Source: Thalassospira sp. MCCC 1A03138 (GTDB taxonomy: Bacteria; Pseudomonadota; Alphaproteobacteria; Rhodospirillales; Thalassospiraceae). From it: 64,000 nt of DNA. The stretch lies in NCBI RefSeq assembly GCF_002115785.1, contig NZ_JFJY01000007.1, forward strand, positions 186,001-250,000, given 5' to 3'. The notes beneath the pieces were generated by a model. That model had not been told where the DNA came from. It was given only the letters and a program-made list of their open reading frames with translations, and searched no databases. Numbering within the stretch: position 1 is the first letter of the stretch; the number at the start of each line of letters is the position of its first letter. Shown one piece after another: positions 35,795-44,946 of this stretch. The translations under genes were made by a program, and so were the position numbers.

Positions 35795-36826
35795 ATGGCG
35801 TCGCGTCCGACCGTTCATGACGTTGCCCGCGAGGCCGGAGTCAGTCTTGCCACCGTCGACAGGGTTTTAAATGCACGAAGCGGCGTCCGTCCGGCCACCG
35901 CGCGCAAGGTCGAAGAAGCCATGGCAAAACTGCGATATGAACGCGATATCGCCGCCGCCAATCTGTCCAAAAAACGCTTTTACCGGTTCTGCTTTATCCT
36001 GCCCAAGGGCCCCAATACCTTTATGCGTGGCCTGGAGCAGGAAGTTGGCAAAATTGCCGAACACGGGCCGCTTGATCGCATAGAAATCGAAACCATCATG
36101 GTCACGGCCTTCGATGGCATTGCCCTGGCCGAGGTGCTTGATGCCATTGGCCATCAGAAATTCGACGGTGTCGCCGTTGTCGCCACGGAATCACAAGCCG
36201 TGCATCAGGCAATAGAGGGACTGCGGGAACGCAATATCCATGTCGTGACTCTGGTCAGTGACCATCCGACATCCCGGCGCGAACATTTCATCGGGATTGA
36301 CAACGAAGTTGCCGGCCGGACTGCCGCCGGATTGCTTGGTCGTTTTTGCCATGCGCTATCGGGGAAAATCGCGGTCATAGCAGGCTCAATGCTACTGCGT
36401 GACCATATGGAACGGCGCAACGGCTTTGAACGGATCATCCGCAACGAATATCCGCATTTCTCGATCCTGCCTGCCATCGAAGGTCTCGATAATTCCGACC
36501 GGGTGGAACTGTTGCTGCGCGAAATGCTCGAACAAAATTCCGATATTGTCGCACTATACAGCCTGGGGGCGGGCAATCGTGGCGTTATCCGCGCTCTTGA
36601 AAAAACCGGCAAGGCCGGAAAAATCCCGGTGGTCGCCCACGAACTGACCGAACATACCCGGACCGCATTACAAAACGGCATCTTTGACGCCGTCATCAAT
36701 CAGGACCCCGGCCATGAAGCCCGAAGTGCCGTGCGTGTGCTAAAGGCACTGGTTGACGGACGTCCATTCCTGAATGCACAGGAACGCATCCGCATCGATA
36801 TTTTCATGCGTGACAACCTCCCCTAG
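35795..36826 (+). CDS. LacI-family transcriptional regulator
   Basis: A 343-residue repressor. The N-terminal helix-turn-helix (TVHDVAREAGVSLATVDRVL) is followed by the hinge and a periplasmic-binding-protein-like ligand domain (about residues 60-340). GGAG precedes ATG 35795. It is followed on the same strand, after 147 bases, by an ABC importer and xylosidase genes. A likely operator (36866-36898) lies between the regulator and the importer, so I infer that this protein represses the sugar operon until a xylose-derived ligand binds. It differs from many family members by having VDRVLN where VSRVLN is usual. Confidence 0.92.
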   Translation: MASRPTVHDVAREAGVSLATVDRVLNARSGVRPATARKVEEAMAKLRYERDIAAANLSKKRFYRFCFILPKGPNTFMRGLEQEVGKIAEHGPLDRIEIETIMVTAFDGIALAEVLDAIGHQKFDGVAVVATESQAVHQAIEGLRERNIHVVTLVSDHPTSRREHFIGIDNEVAGRTAAGLLGRFCHALSGKIAVIAGSMLLRDHMERRNGFERIIRNEYPHFSILPAIEGLDNSDRVELLLREMLEQNSDIVALYSLGAGNRGVIRALEKTGKAGKIPVVAHELTEHTRTALQNGIFDAVINQDPGHEARSAVRVLKALVDGRPFLNAQERIRIDIFMRDNLP

Positions 36827-36865
36827 AACAAAATCTGAAACAGGCACTTTTAAATTCCTCTCTTT

Positions 36866-36898
36866 TGAGGTACGTTCATCAAAGACGTACGTACCTCA
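36866..36898. promoter_or_regulatory. Probable LacI-family operator of the sugar operon
   Basis: TGAGGTACGT and ACGTACCTCA form perfect 10-base arms with a 13-base spacer; the right arm overlaps a smaller palindrome ACGTACGT (36885-36892). It lies 75 bases before the solute-binding protein start, as expected for repressor control. Confidence 0.6.
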
Positions 36899-36973
36899 GA
36901 AAAGCAACTGGATATCGTTTCGTCCTAAAATGCATCAACAAAAGGTTGCAAAAGCAACCCCCGGGAGAAACCA

Positions 36974-38233
36974 ATGAAACACATGCTTGGCGCTGTCGGC
37001 ATCGCCGTATGCAGTCTGTGCACCGTCGCCGCACAGGCCGATACCACCATCAATATTCTGCGCGTTGAAACCGGCGATCCGGCCCAGAAGGCATATCTGT
37101 CGACTATCGGCAAAGATTACGAAGCCAGCCACCCCGGCGTGAAAGTCAATTTCGAATATCTCGCCAACGAAGCCTATAAAAGCAAACTGCCGACCCTGCT
37201 GCAATCCGATGCTGCCCCCGACATTTTCTATAGCTGGGGTGGTCAGACGCTGGCCGATCAGGCAAAGGCCGGCTTCCTCAAAGACATATCCGGCCTGCTA
37301 AACAGCGATTTCCTTGATACCGTTCCCAAATCCGCGGTTAACGCCTATTCGGTCGACGACAAGATTTACGGCCTGCCAATCTATGCGACCGAGGTCATCT
37401 TCTGGGTCAATAAAGACCTGACCGCCAAGGCTGGCGTCGATCACACCCAGATCAAAACCTGGGATGATTTCCTCAAAGCCGTCCAGAAAATCAAGGATGC
37501 CGGCGTTACCCCGATTGTCGCTGGCGGCAAGGATAAATGGCCGCTGCATTTCTACTGGGCCTATCTTGCGCTGCGCTATGGCGGGGCGGATGCGATTAAC
37601 GAAGCCATGCAGGATGACGGCGAGAATTTCGAGTCAGAGCCTTTCGTCAATGCGGGCCGGACCTTCCAGGAACTGGTCAAGCTTGAACCCTTCCAGTCGG
37701 GCATGATGGGCACAAGCTACGAACAGGCCAGCGGCATGTTCGGCGATGGCGCGGCCGCCTTCCACCTGATGGGGGACTGGGATTACCTTCCGTCGCGTGC
37801 ACGTTCCCAAAGTGGCAAGGGCCTATCTGATGAACAGTTGGCCATCATGCCCTTCCCGATGATCGATGGTGGCGAAGCCGGTGCCGATGCAACCTTTGGC
37901 GGCATCAATGGCTGGGCGGTTTCACATAATGCGCCTGACGAAGCGGCTGATTTCCTGCAACACATGATCAGCGACAAATATCAGCGCGAAGCCGCCAAGG
38001 CCGGGATCTTCATTCCGATCGTCAAGGGAACCGACGACGCAATCGATAATCCGTTCTTCCAGCAGGTCGCCCGTGATCTGACGCAGTCCTCCTATCACCA
38101 GATCTTCCTTGATCAGTATCTCGGGGCGTCCGTCGGCGCCACGGTCAATGATATTTCCGCCGATCTGGCCCAGGAAGTCATCACCCCAGAAGAAGCCGCC
38201 GCACAAATTCAGGAAGCCTGGGACTTCCAGTAA
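36974..38233 (+). CDS. Sugar ABC transporter solute-binding protein
   Basis: A 419-residue protein of the extracellular solute-binding family 1 (MalE/UgpB-like). GGGAGAAA precedes ATG 36974. Residues 1-22 are a Sec signal (cleavage after AQA). The mature part shows the family pattern: DIFYSWGGQTLADQAKAG near residue 78, IYGLPIYATEVIFWVN near residue 133, and FGGINGWAVS near residue 308. It delivers an oligosaccharide, here probably xylo-oligosaccharides or a xyloside, judging from the GH43 enzyme encoded downstream. An intergenic hairpin just after it may keep this message more abundant than those of the permeases. Confidence 0.93.
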   Translation: MKHMLGAVGIAVCSLCTVAAQADTTINILRVETGDPAQKAYLSTIGKDYEASHPGVKVNFEYLANEAYKSKLPTLLQSDAAPDIFYSWGGQTLADQAKAGFLKDISGLLNSDFLDTVPKSAVNAYSVDDKIYGLPIYATEVIFWVNKDLTAKAGVDHTQIKTWDDFLKAVQKIKDAGVTPIVAGGKDKWPLHFYWAYLALRYGGADAINEAMQDDGENFESEPFVNAGRTFQELVKLEPFQSGMMGTSYEQASGMFGDGAAAFHLMGDWDYLPSRARSQSGKGLSDEQLAIMPFPMIDGGEAGADATFGGINGWAVSHNAPDEAADFLQHMISDKYQREAAKAGIFIPIVKGTDDAIDNPFFQQVARDLTQSSYHQIFLDQYLGASVGATVNDISADLAQEVITPEEAAAQIQEAWDFQ

Positions 38234-38250
38234 GTTCTGACCCTGCATTC

Positions 38251-38294
38251 GGGGGCGTTTGGTTCAATCCGCTTGCGGGTTGGGCAACGCCCCC
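38251..38294 (+). repeat. Intergenic hairpin between binding-protein and permease genes
   Basis: GGGGGCGTT pairs with AACGCCCCC around a nested hairpin (CAATCCGC / GCGGGTTG). There is no T tract. Hairpins here in ABC operons often protect the upstream message and raise the binding protein over the membrane parts. Confidence 0.6.
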
Positions 38295-38329
38295 ACCTTC
38301 TCCAATGATACATGCTTCGGAGGCGGCCC

Positions 38330-39262
38330 ATGCCGACCATCCCCCACGCCCCGCCGCACCTTTCGCTGGTCCAGCGCACAAAAAACGTCCTGACCAATGG
38401 CAAATTCGCGGCCCTTGTGTTGCTGTTGCCGCCTGCCCTGATCCTGTTCAGCCTGTTTGTCATTCTTCCCCTGCTTCAGTCGGGCTATTTCGCGTTCTTT
38501 AACTGGAACGGATATGGCGAACCGACCGACTATGTCGGACTGAAGAATTTCGAACAGATGATCGGACATTCCGTATTCCATTCGGCGATCTGGAACACGA
38601 TCAAGATCGTTCTGGTATCGCTTCTGGTCCAGATGCCACTCGCCCTGTTCCTCGCCCTTCTGATCTATAAGAAAACACCCACCAATGCCCTGTTCCGGCT
38701 GATCTTCTTTGTGCCCTACATCCTTGCCGAAGTCGCCGCTGGCCTGATCTGGAGCTTCGTTTTCGACGGCCATTATGGCGTCACAGCATCGGTTGGCGAA
38801 ACCTTCGGGCTTGAACCCTTCTTCATTCTGGCGGATCGCGACTGGGCCTTTGTTGCGGTGATGACCGTGATCGTCTGGAAATATTTCGGCTTCCACATGA
38901 TGATCTATATCGCCGCCCTGCAAGGCGTACCCCGCGATCTGATCGAAGCCGCCCGCATCGAAGGCGCAAAACCGTTTGATATCGTGCGCTATGTACAGAT
39001 CCCGCTGATCAAACCTGCCATCATCGTCAGCGCCTTTTTCGCCATTATCGGCGCGCTTCAGGTCTTTGACGTGATCATCCCGCTGACCAATGGTGGGCCT
39101 TCCAACACCAGCCACACCATTGTCACCTATCTTTACACCTTCGGCCTGACACGTCTGCGCATCGGTTTTGGCAGTGCCATCGGGGTTGTCCTGTTCATCA
39201 CCGCGGTTGCCGTTGCCATTTTCTATCAACGTGCCGCCATGTCGCCGGGGAAAAAGCCATGA
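38330..39262 (+). CDS. Sugar ABC transporter permease (MalF/UgpA type)
   Basis: A 310-residue inner-membrane permease with six predicted membrane segments. ATG 38330 follows GGAGGCGGCCC; the frame is open six codons further up but that start lacks support. The EAA loop that docks the ATPase is seen as EAARIEGAKPFDIVRYVQIP (about residues 205-224). It pairs with the next permease, whose start codon overlaps its stop (ATGA). Its partner is the ATPase at 41709. The operon context suggests xylo-oligosaccharide import. Confidence 0.93.
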   Translation: MPTIPHAPPHLSLVQRTKNVLTNGKFAALVLLLPPALILFSLFVILPLLQSGYFAFFNWNGYGEPTDYVGLKNFEQMIGHSVFHSAIWNTIKIVLVSLLVQMPLALFLALLIYKKTPTNALFRLIFFVPYILAEVAAGLIWSFVFDGHYGVTASVGETFGLEPFFILADRDWAFVAVMTVIVWKYFGFHMMIYIAALQGVPRDLIEAARIEGAKPFDIVRYVQIPLIKPAIIVSAFFAIIGALQVFDVIIPLTNGGPSNTSHTIVTYLYTFGLTRLRIGFGSAIGVVLFITAVAVAIFYQRAAMSPGKKP

Positions 39263-40089
39263 CAAGCAAAACCTTCCTGCGCAATCTTCTGCGCGTCACC
39301 ATACTGTGCGTCATCGCCAGTTTCGTCATCGCACCCCTGCTTGCCACCGCCCTTGGCGGCTTTAAAACCAATGCCGAAATCCGCACCAGCGCCTTTGGCC
39401 TGCCCGAAAGCTGGAATTTCGAATTCTATAACGCCATCGCGTCGGACCCGGCCTTCTGGCGATATCTGGGCAATTCGCTGCTGATTTCGGTGTTGGCGGT
39501 GATCCTGACCCTTCTGGTCGGGGCGGCTGCGGCCTATGTGTTCGCGCAAATCCGCTTCTTCGGATCGCGGATGCTGTTTTCCTATCTGCTGCTGGGCCTG
39601 ATGTTCCCGTTTGCAACCGCCATCCTGCCGCTGTTCATTCAGGTGCGCGATATCGGCCTTCTGGATTCCTACTGGTCGGTCATTCTTCCGCAAACCGCCT
39701 TCGGGTTGTCGCTGGCAATTCTGCTTTTCCGCACCTTCTTCGAACAGCTCCCGCGTGAACTGTTCGAAGCCGCCTATGTCGATGGCTGTGGCTATATAAG
39801 GTTTTTCTGGCGGTTCACCCTGCCGCTTTCCACACCGATCCTCGCCACGGTTGGCGTCTTCGTCTTCGTCCAGAGCTGGAACAACTTCCTGCTGCCTCTG
39901 GTCATGCTCAATTCACGCGAAGCCTTCACATGGCCGCTTGGCATGATGCAGTTCCGCGGTGAATTCGTCACCGAATGGAACCGCACCCTGGCCTTCGTCA
40001 CCCTGACGATCATGCCCGCCATCGTGTTCTTCCTCGCTGCCCAGAAATATATCGTCGCCGGCCTGACCGGTGGTGCTGTCAAAGGTTGA
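39259..40089 (+). CDS. Sugar ABC transporter permease (MalG/UgpE type)
   Basis: A 276-residue inner-membrane permease with six predicted membrane segments. Its ATG overlaps the stop of the previous permease by four bases, so translation is coupled. The EAA loop reads ELFEAAYVDGCGYIRFFWRF (about residues 169-188). It forms a heterodimer with the upstream permease and delivers sugar to the cytoplasm, where the GH43 enzyme encoded just after it can act. The next gene starts 5 bases later. Confidence 0.93.
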   Translation: MTSKTFLRNLLRVTILCVIASFVIAPLLATALGGFKTNAEIRTSAFGLPESWNFEFYNAIASDPAFWRYLGNSLLISVLAVILTLLVGAAAAYVFAQIRFFGSRMLFSYLLLGLMFPFATAILPLFIQVRDIGLLDSYWSVILPQTAFGLSLAILLFRTFFEQLPRELFEAAYVDGCGYIRFFWRFTLPLSTPILATVGVFVFVQSWNNFLLPLVMLNSREAFTWPLGMMQFRGEFVTEWNRTLAFVTLTIMPAIVFFLAAQKYIVAGLTGGAVKG

Positions 40090-40093
40090 TGCC

Positions 40094-41716
40094 ATGTCTG
40101 CTGAAATGATCCAGAACCCCATCCTTCCCGGTTTCAACCCGGACCCGTCAATCTGCCGTGTGGGCGATGATTATTACATCGCGACCTCGACCTTCGAATG
40201 GTTCCCCGGTGTTCAAATTCATCATTCCCGCGATCTGGTAAACTGGAAACTGATATCGCGTCCGTTAAACCGCAAATCGCAACTCGATATGCGCGGCAAC
40301 CCGGATTCCGGTGGCATCTGGGCGCCCTGCCTGACCTATGCCGACGGTCTGTTCTGGCTGATTTATACCGACGTCAAACGCAAGGATGGCGCCTTCAAGG
40401 ATACGCCAAACTATCTTGTCACTGCCCCCGCCATTGATGGCCCGTGGTCTGATCCGATCTATCTCAATGCATCGGGCTTTGATCCGTCGCTGTTCCATGA
40501 TGATGATGGCCGCAAATGGCTGATCAACATGATCTGGGATCATAATCAGGTGGTCGGCGAACGCTTTGTCGGTATCGCCCTTCAGGAATACGCCACAACC
40601 GAACAGAAACTTGTCGGCCCCATCCGCAACATCTATCGCGGGACGGATCACCTGTTTACCGAAGGCCCGCATCTTTATCGTCGCGATGGCTATTACTATC
40701 TGCTCGTGGCCGAAGGCGGCACTGGCTATAACCACGCCGTGACCATCGCCCGGTCACGCGAACTGACCGGGCCGTATGAAACCGATCCGGCCAAACATAT
40801 CCTGACGTCCAAGGACAATCCCGAAAACCCGCTGCAACGTGCGGGCCATGCCGATATTGTCGAAACGCAGAATGGTGAATTCTATATGGTGCATCTGTGC
40901 AGCCGTCCGCTGCCCGGCACCAAAAGATCACCACTGGGCCGCGAAACCGCGATCCAGAAACTGATCTGGGAAAAAGGCGAATGGCCCCGTCTGGCCAATG
41001 GCACCAACCAGCCTGACCTGACGGTCCCGGCCCCCGATCTTGAACCCCATCCGTTCGAAGCCGAACCGTCGCGTATTGATTTCACACCGGGCGACCTGCC
41101 CGCCATGTTCCAATGGCTGCGTACCCCCGAACCCGAGCGCCTGTTTTCGCTGGCCGAACGACCGGGGCATCTGCGCCTGTTCGGGCGTCAGGCACCGGGG
41201 GGCGCATTCGAACATTCCCTTGTCGCCCGTCGTCAGACCGACATCAATTACAGTGCCGAAACCGTCGTTGAATTTACCCCGCTGGACTTCCAGCAGATGG
41301 CGGGCCTGATGGCGTGGTACAACCGGTTCCAGTACCATTACCTCGCTGTCACCGCCGACGAAGACGGCAACCGCAAGCTCAACATCTATAGCTGCCCGGG
41401 CGATTTCCCCTATGCCCGGCTGACCTACCCGCTGCCGGCGTCTATCGACCTTCCCAAAGACGGTGTCATCCGCCTTGGCGTTGATGTGAACGGGCCGGAA
41501 TTGCAGTTCCGCTATGCCCTTCCCGGCGGCGATTGGACCATGATTGATGCGGTCCTCGATCACACCGCCCTGTCTGACGAAGCCGGAAGCGGCGAAGGCA
41601 CGAACTTCACCGGTGCCTTCATCGGCATGGCCGCCCACGACAATAGCGGCCGCGGCATTCACGCCGATTTCGCCCATTTCATCTATCAAGCCAACGGGGA
41701 ACGCAACAATGGCTGA
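40094..41716 (+). CDS. xynB: Glycoside hydrolase family 43 beta-xylosidase
   Basis: A 540-residue enzyme starting at ATG 40094 with AAAGG upstream. It has no signal peptide, so it acts in the cytoplasm on imported xylo-oligosaccharides, releasing xylose from the non-reducing end. The five-blade propeller begins with NPILPGFNPDPSI, in which Asp is the general base; other marks are GFDPSLFHDDDGRKW near residue 130 and TEGPHLYRRDGYYYLL near residue 190, with the general acid Glu. The C-terminal jelly-roll domain (about residues 330-540) matches the GH43 C2 type. Alpha-arabinofuranosidase activity is also possible in this family. It overlaps the downstream ATPase gene by 8 bases. Confidence 0.92.
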   Translation: MSAEMIQNPILPGFNPDPSICRVGDDYYIATSTFEWFPGVQIHHSRDLVNWKLISRPLNRKSQLDMRGNPDSGGIWAPCLTYADGLFWLIYTDVKRKDGAFKDTPNYLVTAPAIDGPWSDPIYLNASGFDPSLFHDDDGRKWLINMIWDHNQVVGERFVGIALQEYATTEQKLVGPIRNIYRGTDHLFTEGPHLYRRDGYYYLLVAEGGTGYNHAVTIARSRELTGPYETDPAKHILTSKDNPENPLQRAGHADIVETQNGEFYMVHLCSRPLPGTKRSPLGRETAIQKLIWEKGEWPRLANGTNQPDLTVPAPDLEPHPFEAEPSRIDFTPGDLPAMFQWLRTPEPERLFSLAERPGHLRLFGRQAPGGAFEHSLVARRQTDINYSAETVVEFTPLDFQQMAGLMAWYNRFQYHYLAVTADEDGNRKLNIYSCPGDFPYARLTYPLPASIDLPKDGVIRLGVDVNGPELQFRYALPGGDWTMIDAVLDHTALSDEAGSGEGTNFTGAFIGMAAHDNSGRGIHADFAHFIYQANGERNNG

Positions 41717-42740
41717 CGTTCATCTCAGACATATCAATAAATGCTTCGGCCCCATCGAAGTCATCCCTGATATCGAACTCGAAATCCCGCATGGCTCCTT
41801 TACCGTGCTGGTCGGTCCATCGGGTTGCGGCAAATCGACCCTGCTTCGCATGATTGCGGGTCTGGAAAAACCGACATCCGGGGCGATTGAAATCGGCGGC
41901 ACCGACGTCACCGGTTTCGAGCCATCCGCACGCGGCATTTCGATGGTGTTCCAATCCTATGCGCTTTATCCGCATATGACCGTGGCACAAAATATCGATT
42001 TTGGCCTGCGTCTAATGAAAATGCCCACCTCTGAACGTGAAGAACGGGTCAAGGACGCGGCAAAACGCCTGCATCTTGAACCGTTGCTGGATCGCAAACC
42101 GTCCGAACTTTCCGGCGGGCAACGTCAACGCGTTGCCATCGGGCGGTCGATTGTGCGCAATCCCAAGGTATTCCTGTTTGATGAACCGCTTTCAAACCTG
42201 GATGCCGCCTTGCGGACCCAGATGCGCGTTGAACTGGCCGAACTGCACCAATCCATCGGTGCGACCATGGTTTATGTCACCCACGATCAGGTCGAAGCCA
42301 TGACACTGGCCGATCAGATCGTGGTGATGAATGCCGGTCGCATCGAACAGGTCGGCCCGCCGATGGAACTTTACGACAATCCGCAAACCGAATTTGTCGC
42401 CGCCTTCATCGGGTCGCCGAAAATGAACCTGCTGCCCGGTCAGGCCATTGGCCGCGATGACATCAAATCGGTCGGCATCCGCCCCGAACATCTCGAAACC
42501 CATATGGAAAATGGCAAATGGGCTGCCAGAGCCGGGGTGATTGAAAATCTTGGCAGCGACACCGTCGTCTATATGGAAACCGATGATTTCGGGTCCGTTA
42601 CCGTGCGCCTGCCCGGCCATCACCCCCTTCGTACCGGGGATCGTGTTTTCCTGACCCCGGATGAAAAGCACCTGCATCTGTTTGGCAAGGATGGCCGGAA
42701 AATCCACGCCAAAGACGCACTTTCTGCGCCCGCCACCTGA
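41709..42740 (+). CDS. Sugar ABC transporter ATPase (MalK/UgpC type)
   Basis: A 343-residue ATPase. The start is ATG 41709, overlapping the end of the xylosidase gene; a longer frame exists but only as a shadow. Motifs: Walker A GPSGCGKSTL, signature LSGGQRQRVAIGRS, Walker B VFLFDEPLSNLDAALR, and the His-switch VTHDQVEAMTLAD. The C-terminal TOBE-like part (from about residue 240; SVGIRPEHLE) is typical of the MalK group. It powers the two permeases encoded upstream. Separating the ATPase from the permeases by the xylosidase gene suggests one long operon. Confidence 0.95.
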   Translation: MADVHLRHINKCFGPIEVIPDIELEIPHGSFTVLVGPSGCGKSTLLRMIAGLEKPTSGAIEIGGTDVTGFEPSARGISMVFQSYALYPHMTVAQNIDFGLRLMKMPTSEREERVKDAAKRLHLEPLLDRKPSELSGGQRQRVAIGRSIVRNPKVFLFDEPLSNLDAALRTQMRVELAELHQSIGATMVYVTHDQVEAMTLADQIVVMNAGRIEQVGPPMELYDNPQTEFVAAFIGSPKMNLLPGQAIGRDDIKSVGIRPEHLETHMENGKWAARAGVIENLGSDTVVYMETDDFGSVTVRLPGHHPLRTGDRVFLTPDEKHLHLFGKDGRKIHAKDALSAPAT

Positions 42741-42755
42741 ACGGAAAAACTCGTT

Positions 42756-43865
42756 ATGACAGCATCATCACTTGGCGTTGGTATCATCGGATGCGGTGTA
42801 ATCAGCGAAATATACCTTAAACGTGCCCAAACCTTCCCGCAGATCGACGTCAAGGCCGTCGCCGACCTGAACCCGGACGCAGCACGCATCCGCGCCGAGG
42901 CATTCAACGTCGATGCCCTGACCGTCGATGCCCTTCTGGCCCGCGATGACATTGATATCATCCTGAACCTGACGATCCCGGCCGCCCACATGGATGTCAG
43001 CATGGCGGCGGTAAATGCCGGCAAACATGTCTATTCCGAAAAACCGCTAACCGGAAATGTCGCCGATGCCCGTGCCCTGCTCTCGCTCGCGGCCCCAAAA
43101 GGTGTGCGGGTCGGCTGCGCGCCCGATACCTTCCTTGGCGGCAGTCACCAGACCGCACGCGCCCTGATCGATCAGGACAAAATCGGCACTCCCCTTGCCG
43201 GGACCGCGACCTTGATGCTGCCCGGTCACGAACGCTGGCATCCCAACCCGGATTTCTACTATGTCCGGGATGGCGGCGGTCCACTGCTTGATATGGGGCC
43301 TTATTACATCACCGCGATGGTCAATATGCTGGGTCCGGTATCACGTGTTTCGGGCATGGGGCGAAGCAGCCGCACCACCCGCGTCATTGAATCCGGCCCC
43401 CGCAAGGGGCAGGAAATCCCCGTCACCACGCCAACCCATATTACCGGTGTCATGGAATTCACCAGCGGCGCACTGGTTCAGATCACCACCAGTTTTGATG
43501 TCGAGGCACACCGCCACACCCCGCTTGAAGTCTATGGCAGCGAAGGCACCCTGCTTGTACCCGATCCCAACCGCTTTGATGGCACCGTCGCACTCTGTCG
43601 CCGTGGCGAGGACTGGCAGGACATGCCAATGACGCATGGCTATGGCGACGACAATTATCGCGGGATCGGCATCGCCGATATGGCCGATGCCATTCTCAAT
43701 AATCGTCCGCACCGTGCCAGTGGCAAACTCGCCCTGCATGTTCTTGACGTGATGGAAAGCCTCCTGACCGCCACGCTGGAACAACGCACCATCGCCATCC
43801 AAAGCCATTGTGACCGACCCGACGGGCTCGCACCAAACCTGTCCGTCGGCCAAATTCACGCATAA
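42756..43865 (+). CDS. Gfo/Idh/MocA-family oxidoreductase
   Basis: A 369-residue NAD(P)-dependent enzyme. The Rossmann motif GIIGCGVISEIYLKRA is at the N-terminus; the family EKP motif appears in YSEKPLTGN near residue 95. The C-terminal part (GGGPLLDMGPYYITAMVNML) is the sugar-binding half. Such enzymes oxidise or rearrange sugars or sugar acids. Its substrate is likely a xylose-derived sugar or a xyloside, from the context. It lies 15 bases after the ATPase gene and 11 bases before the ThuA gene, in the same operon. Confidence 0.9.
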   Translation: MTASSLGVGIIGCGVISEIYLKRAQTFPQIDVKAVADLNPDAARIRAEAFNVDALTVDALLARDDIDIILNLTIPAAHMDVSMAAVNAGKHVYSEKPLTGNVADARALLSLAAPKGVRVGCAPDTFLGGSHQTARALIDQDKIGTPLAGTATLMLPGHERWHPNPDFYYVRDGGGPLLDMGPYYITAMVNMLGPVSRVSGMGRSSRTTRVIESGPRKGQEIPVTTPTHITGVMEFTSGALVQITTSFDVEAHRHTPLEVYGSEGTLLVPDPNRFDGTVALCRRGEDWQDMPMTHGYGDDNYRGIGIADMADAILNNRPHRASGKLALHVLDVMESLLTATLEQRTIAIQSHCDRPDGLAPNLSVGQIHA

Positions 43866-43876
43866 AGGATAAAACC

Positions 43877-44524
43877 ATGCCCCAGAAATCAGCCCTCATC
43901 TTCTACGGCGGATGGGAAGGACACGAACCCGAAGCCTGCGCCAAAGTTATCGACACCATGCTGCGCAACGAAAACTTCAACACCGAACGGGTCGAAGGCA
44001 CAGACTGCCTTGCACGCGAAGACCTTGATCGGTTTGATCTGATTGTGCCTCTCTGCACCCAGACGACGGTTGAAAAGGATGCGCTCGACAATCTGGTTGC
44101 CGCCGTTGCTGCCGGAACCGGGCTTGGCGGTTTTCATGGTGGCATGGGTGATACGTTCCGCATGGAACCGGCCTATCAATTCATGGTCGGCGGGCAATGG
44201 GTCGCCCATCCGGGCAATATCATTGATTACCGCGTCAACATCACCAAACCCGATGATCCCGTTGTCGAAGGCATCGGCGATTTCGATTACCATTCCGAAC
44301 AATATTACATGCATATCGACCCGGCGATTGATGTGCTGGCCGAAACCACCTTCACCGGCGAACATGCCGCGTGGATTGACGGGGTGAAAATGCCGGTGGT
44401 CTGGAAACACCGCTATGGCAAGGCACGGGTCTTTTTCTCGGCCCTTGGTCACGTTGCCGACGAATTCAAAGTCCCCCAGATGCATGAAATTGTCCGTCGC
44501 GGCCTGATTTGGGCGGCACGCTAA
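43877..44524 (+). CDS. ThuA-domain protein
   Basis: A 215-residue protein matching the ThuA family (class I glutamine amidotransferase-like fold), with ALIFYGGWEGHEPEACAKVI at the N-terminus, GGFHGGMGDTF near residue 90 and VWKHRYGKARVFFSALGH near residue 175. ThuA proteins are found in sugar and trehalose utilisation loci together with MocA-type dehydrogenases, but their reaction is not firmly settled. It closes the operon and is followed by a strong terminator. Good ribosome binding site AAAGGATAAA. Confidence 0.88.
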   Translation: MPQKSALIFYGGWEGHEPEACAKVIDTMLRNENFNTERVEGTDCLAREDLDRFDLIVPLCTQTTVEKDALDNLVAAVAAGTGLGGFHGGMGDTFRMEPAYQFMVGGQWVAHPGNIIDYRVNITKPDDPVVEGIGDFDYHSEQYYMHIDPAIDVLAETTFTGEHAAWIDGVKMPVVWKHRYGKARVFFSALGHVADEFKVPQMHEIVRRGLIWAAR

Positions 44525-44545
44525 GACCCGCCACCGCGCATTGAC

Positions 44546-44581
44546 AAAGACCACACCCGTTGATTTTCGGGTGTGGTCTTT
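44546..44581. terminator. Terminator of the sugar operon
   Basis: AAAGACCACACCCG and CGGGTGTGGTCTTT form a perfect 14-base stem with an 8-base loop. The stem ends in A or T runs on both strands, so it can serve the convergent ynfA gene too. Confidence 0.85.
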
Positions 44582-44613
44582 GCATTTGATGACACTGTCA
44601 AAAAATCGCCAGC

Positions 44614-44934
44614 CTATCGCGGCGCAAACAGGATAATCCCCGCCCCAACCAGGCAGACCGCAACCCCGGTCATGTCCCATCGGTCGGGCATTTTACCTTC
44701 AACCAGCCACAACCAGCCCAGCGACGCGGCGATATAAATCCCGCCATAGGCCGCATAGGCCCGACCGGCAAAATCGCTTTCAACCCTGGTCAAAAGCCAC
44801 GCGAACACAATCAGCGACAAAATACCCGGCACGATCCAAAATGCGGATTTGCCAAGCCGAAGCCACGCCCAGAACGCAAAGCATCCGGCGATTTCGGCAA
44901 TTGCTGCACCGGCATAGGCCGCAATGCTGTGCAT
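44614..44934 (-). CDS. ynfA: UPF0060 small membrane protein (YnfA)
   Basis: A 106-residue protein with four predicted membrane helices. The family pattern [20 protein letters not shown] and [19 protein letters not shown] is clear. YnfA resembles small multidrug resistance exporters, and some members have been linked to efflux; a specific substrate cannot be given here. The start ATG 44934 follows GGGGGAAAG. It lies 12 bases downstream of the asparaginase gene on the same strand and probably shares its transcript. Confidence 0.92.
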   Translation of the reverse strand: MHSIAAYAGAAIAEIAGCFAFWAWLRLGKSAFWIVPGILSLIVFAWLLTRVESDFAGRAYAAYGGIYIAASLGWLWLVEGKMPDRWDMTGVAVCLVGAGIILFAPR

Positions 44935-44946
44935 CTTTCCCCCAAA

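Noticed and set aside
38264-39265. Minus-strand open frame antisense to the first sugar permease gene
   Set aside because: The permease has six membrane segments and an EAA loop. The opposite frame is charged low-complexity sequence.
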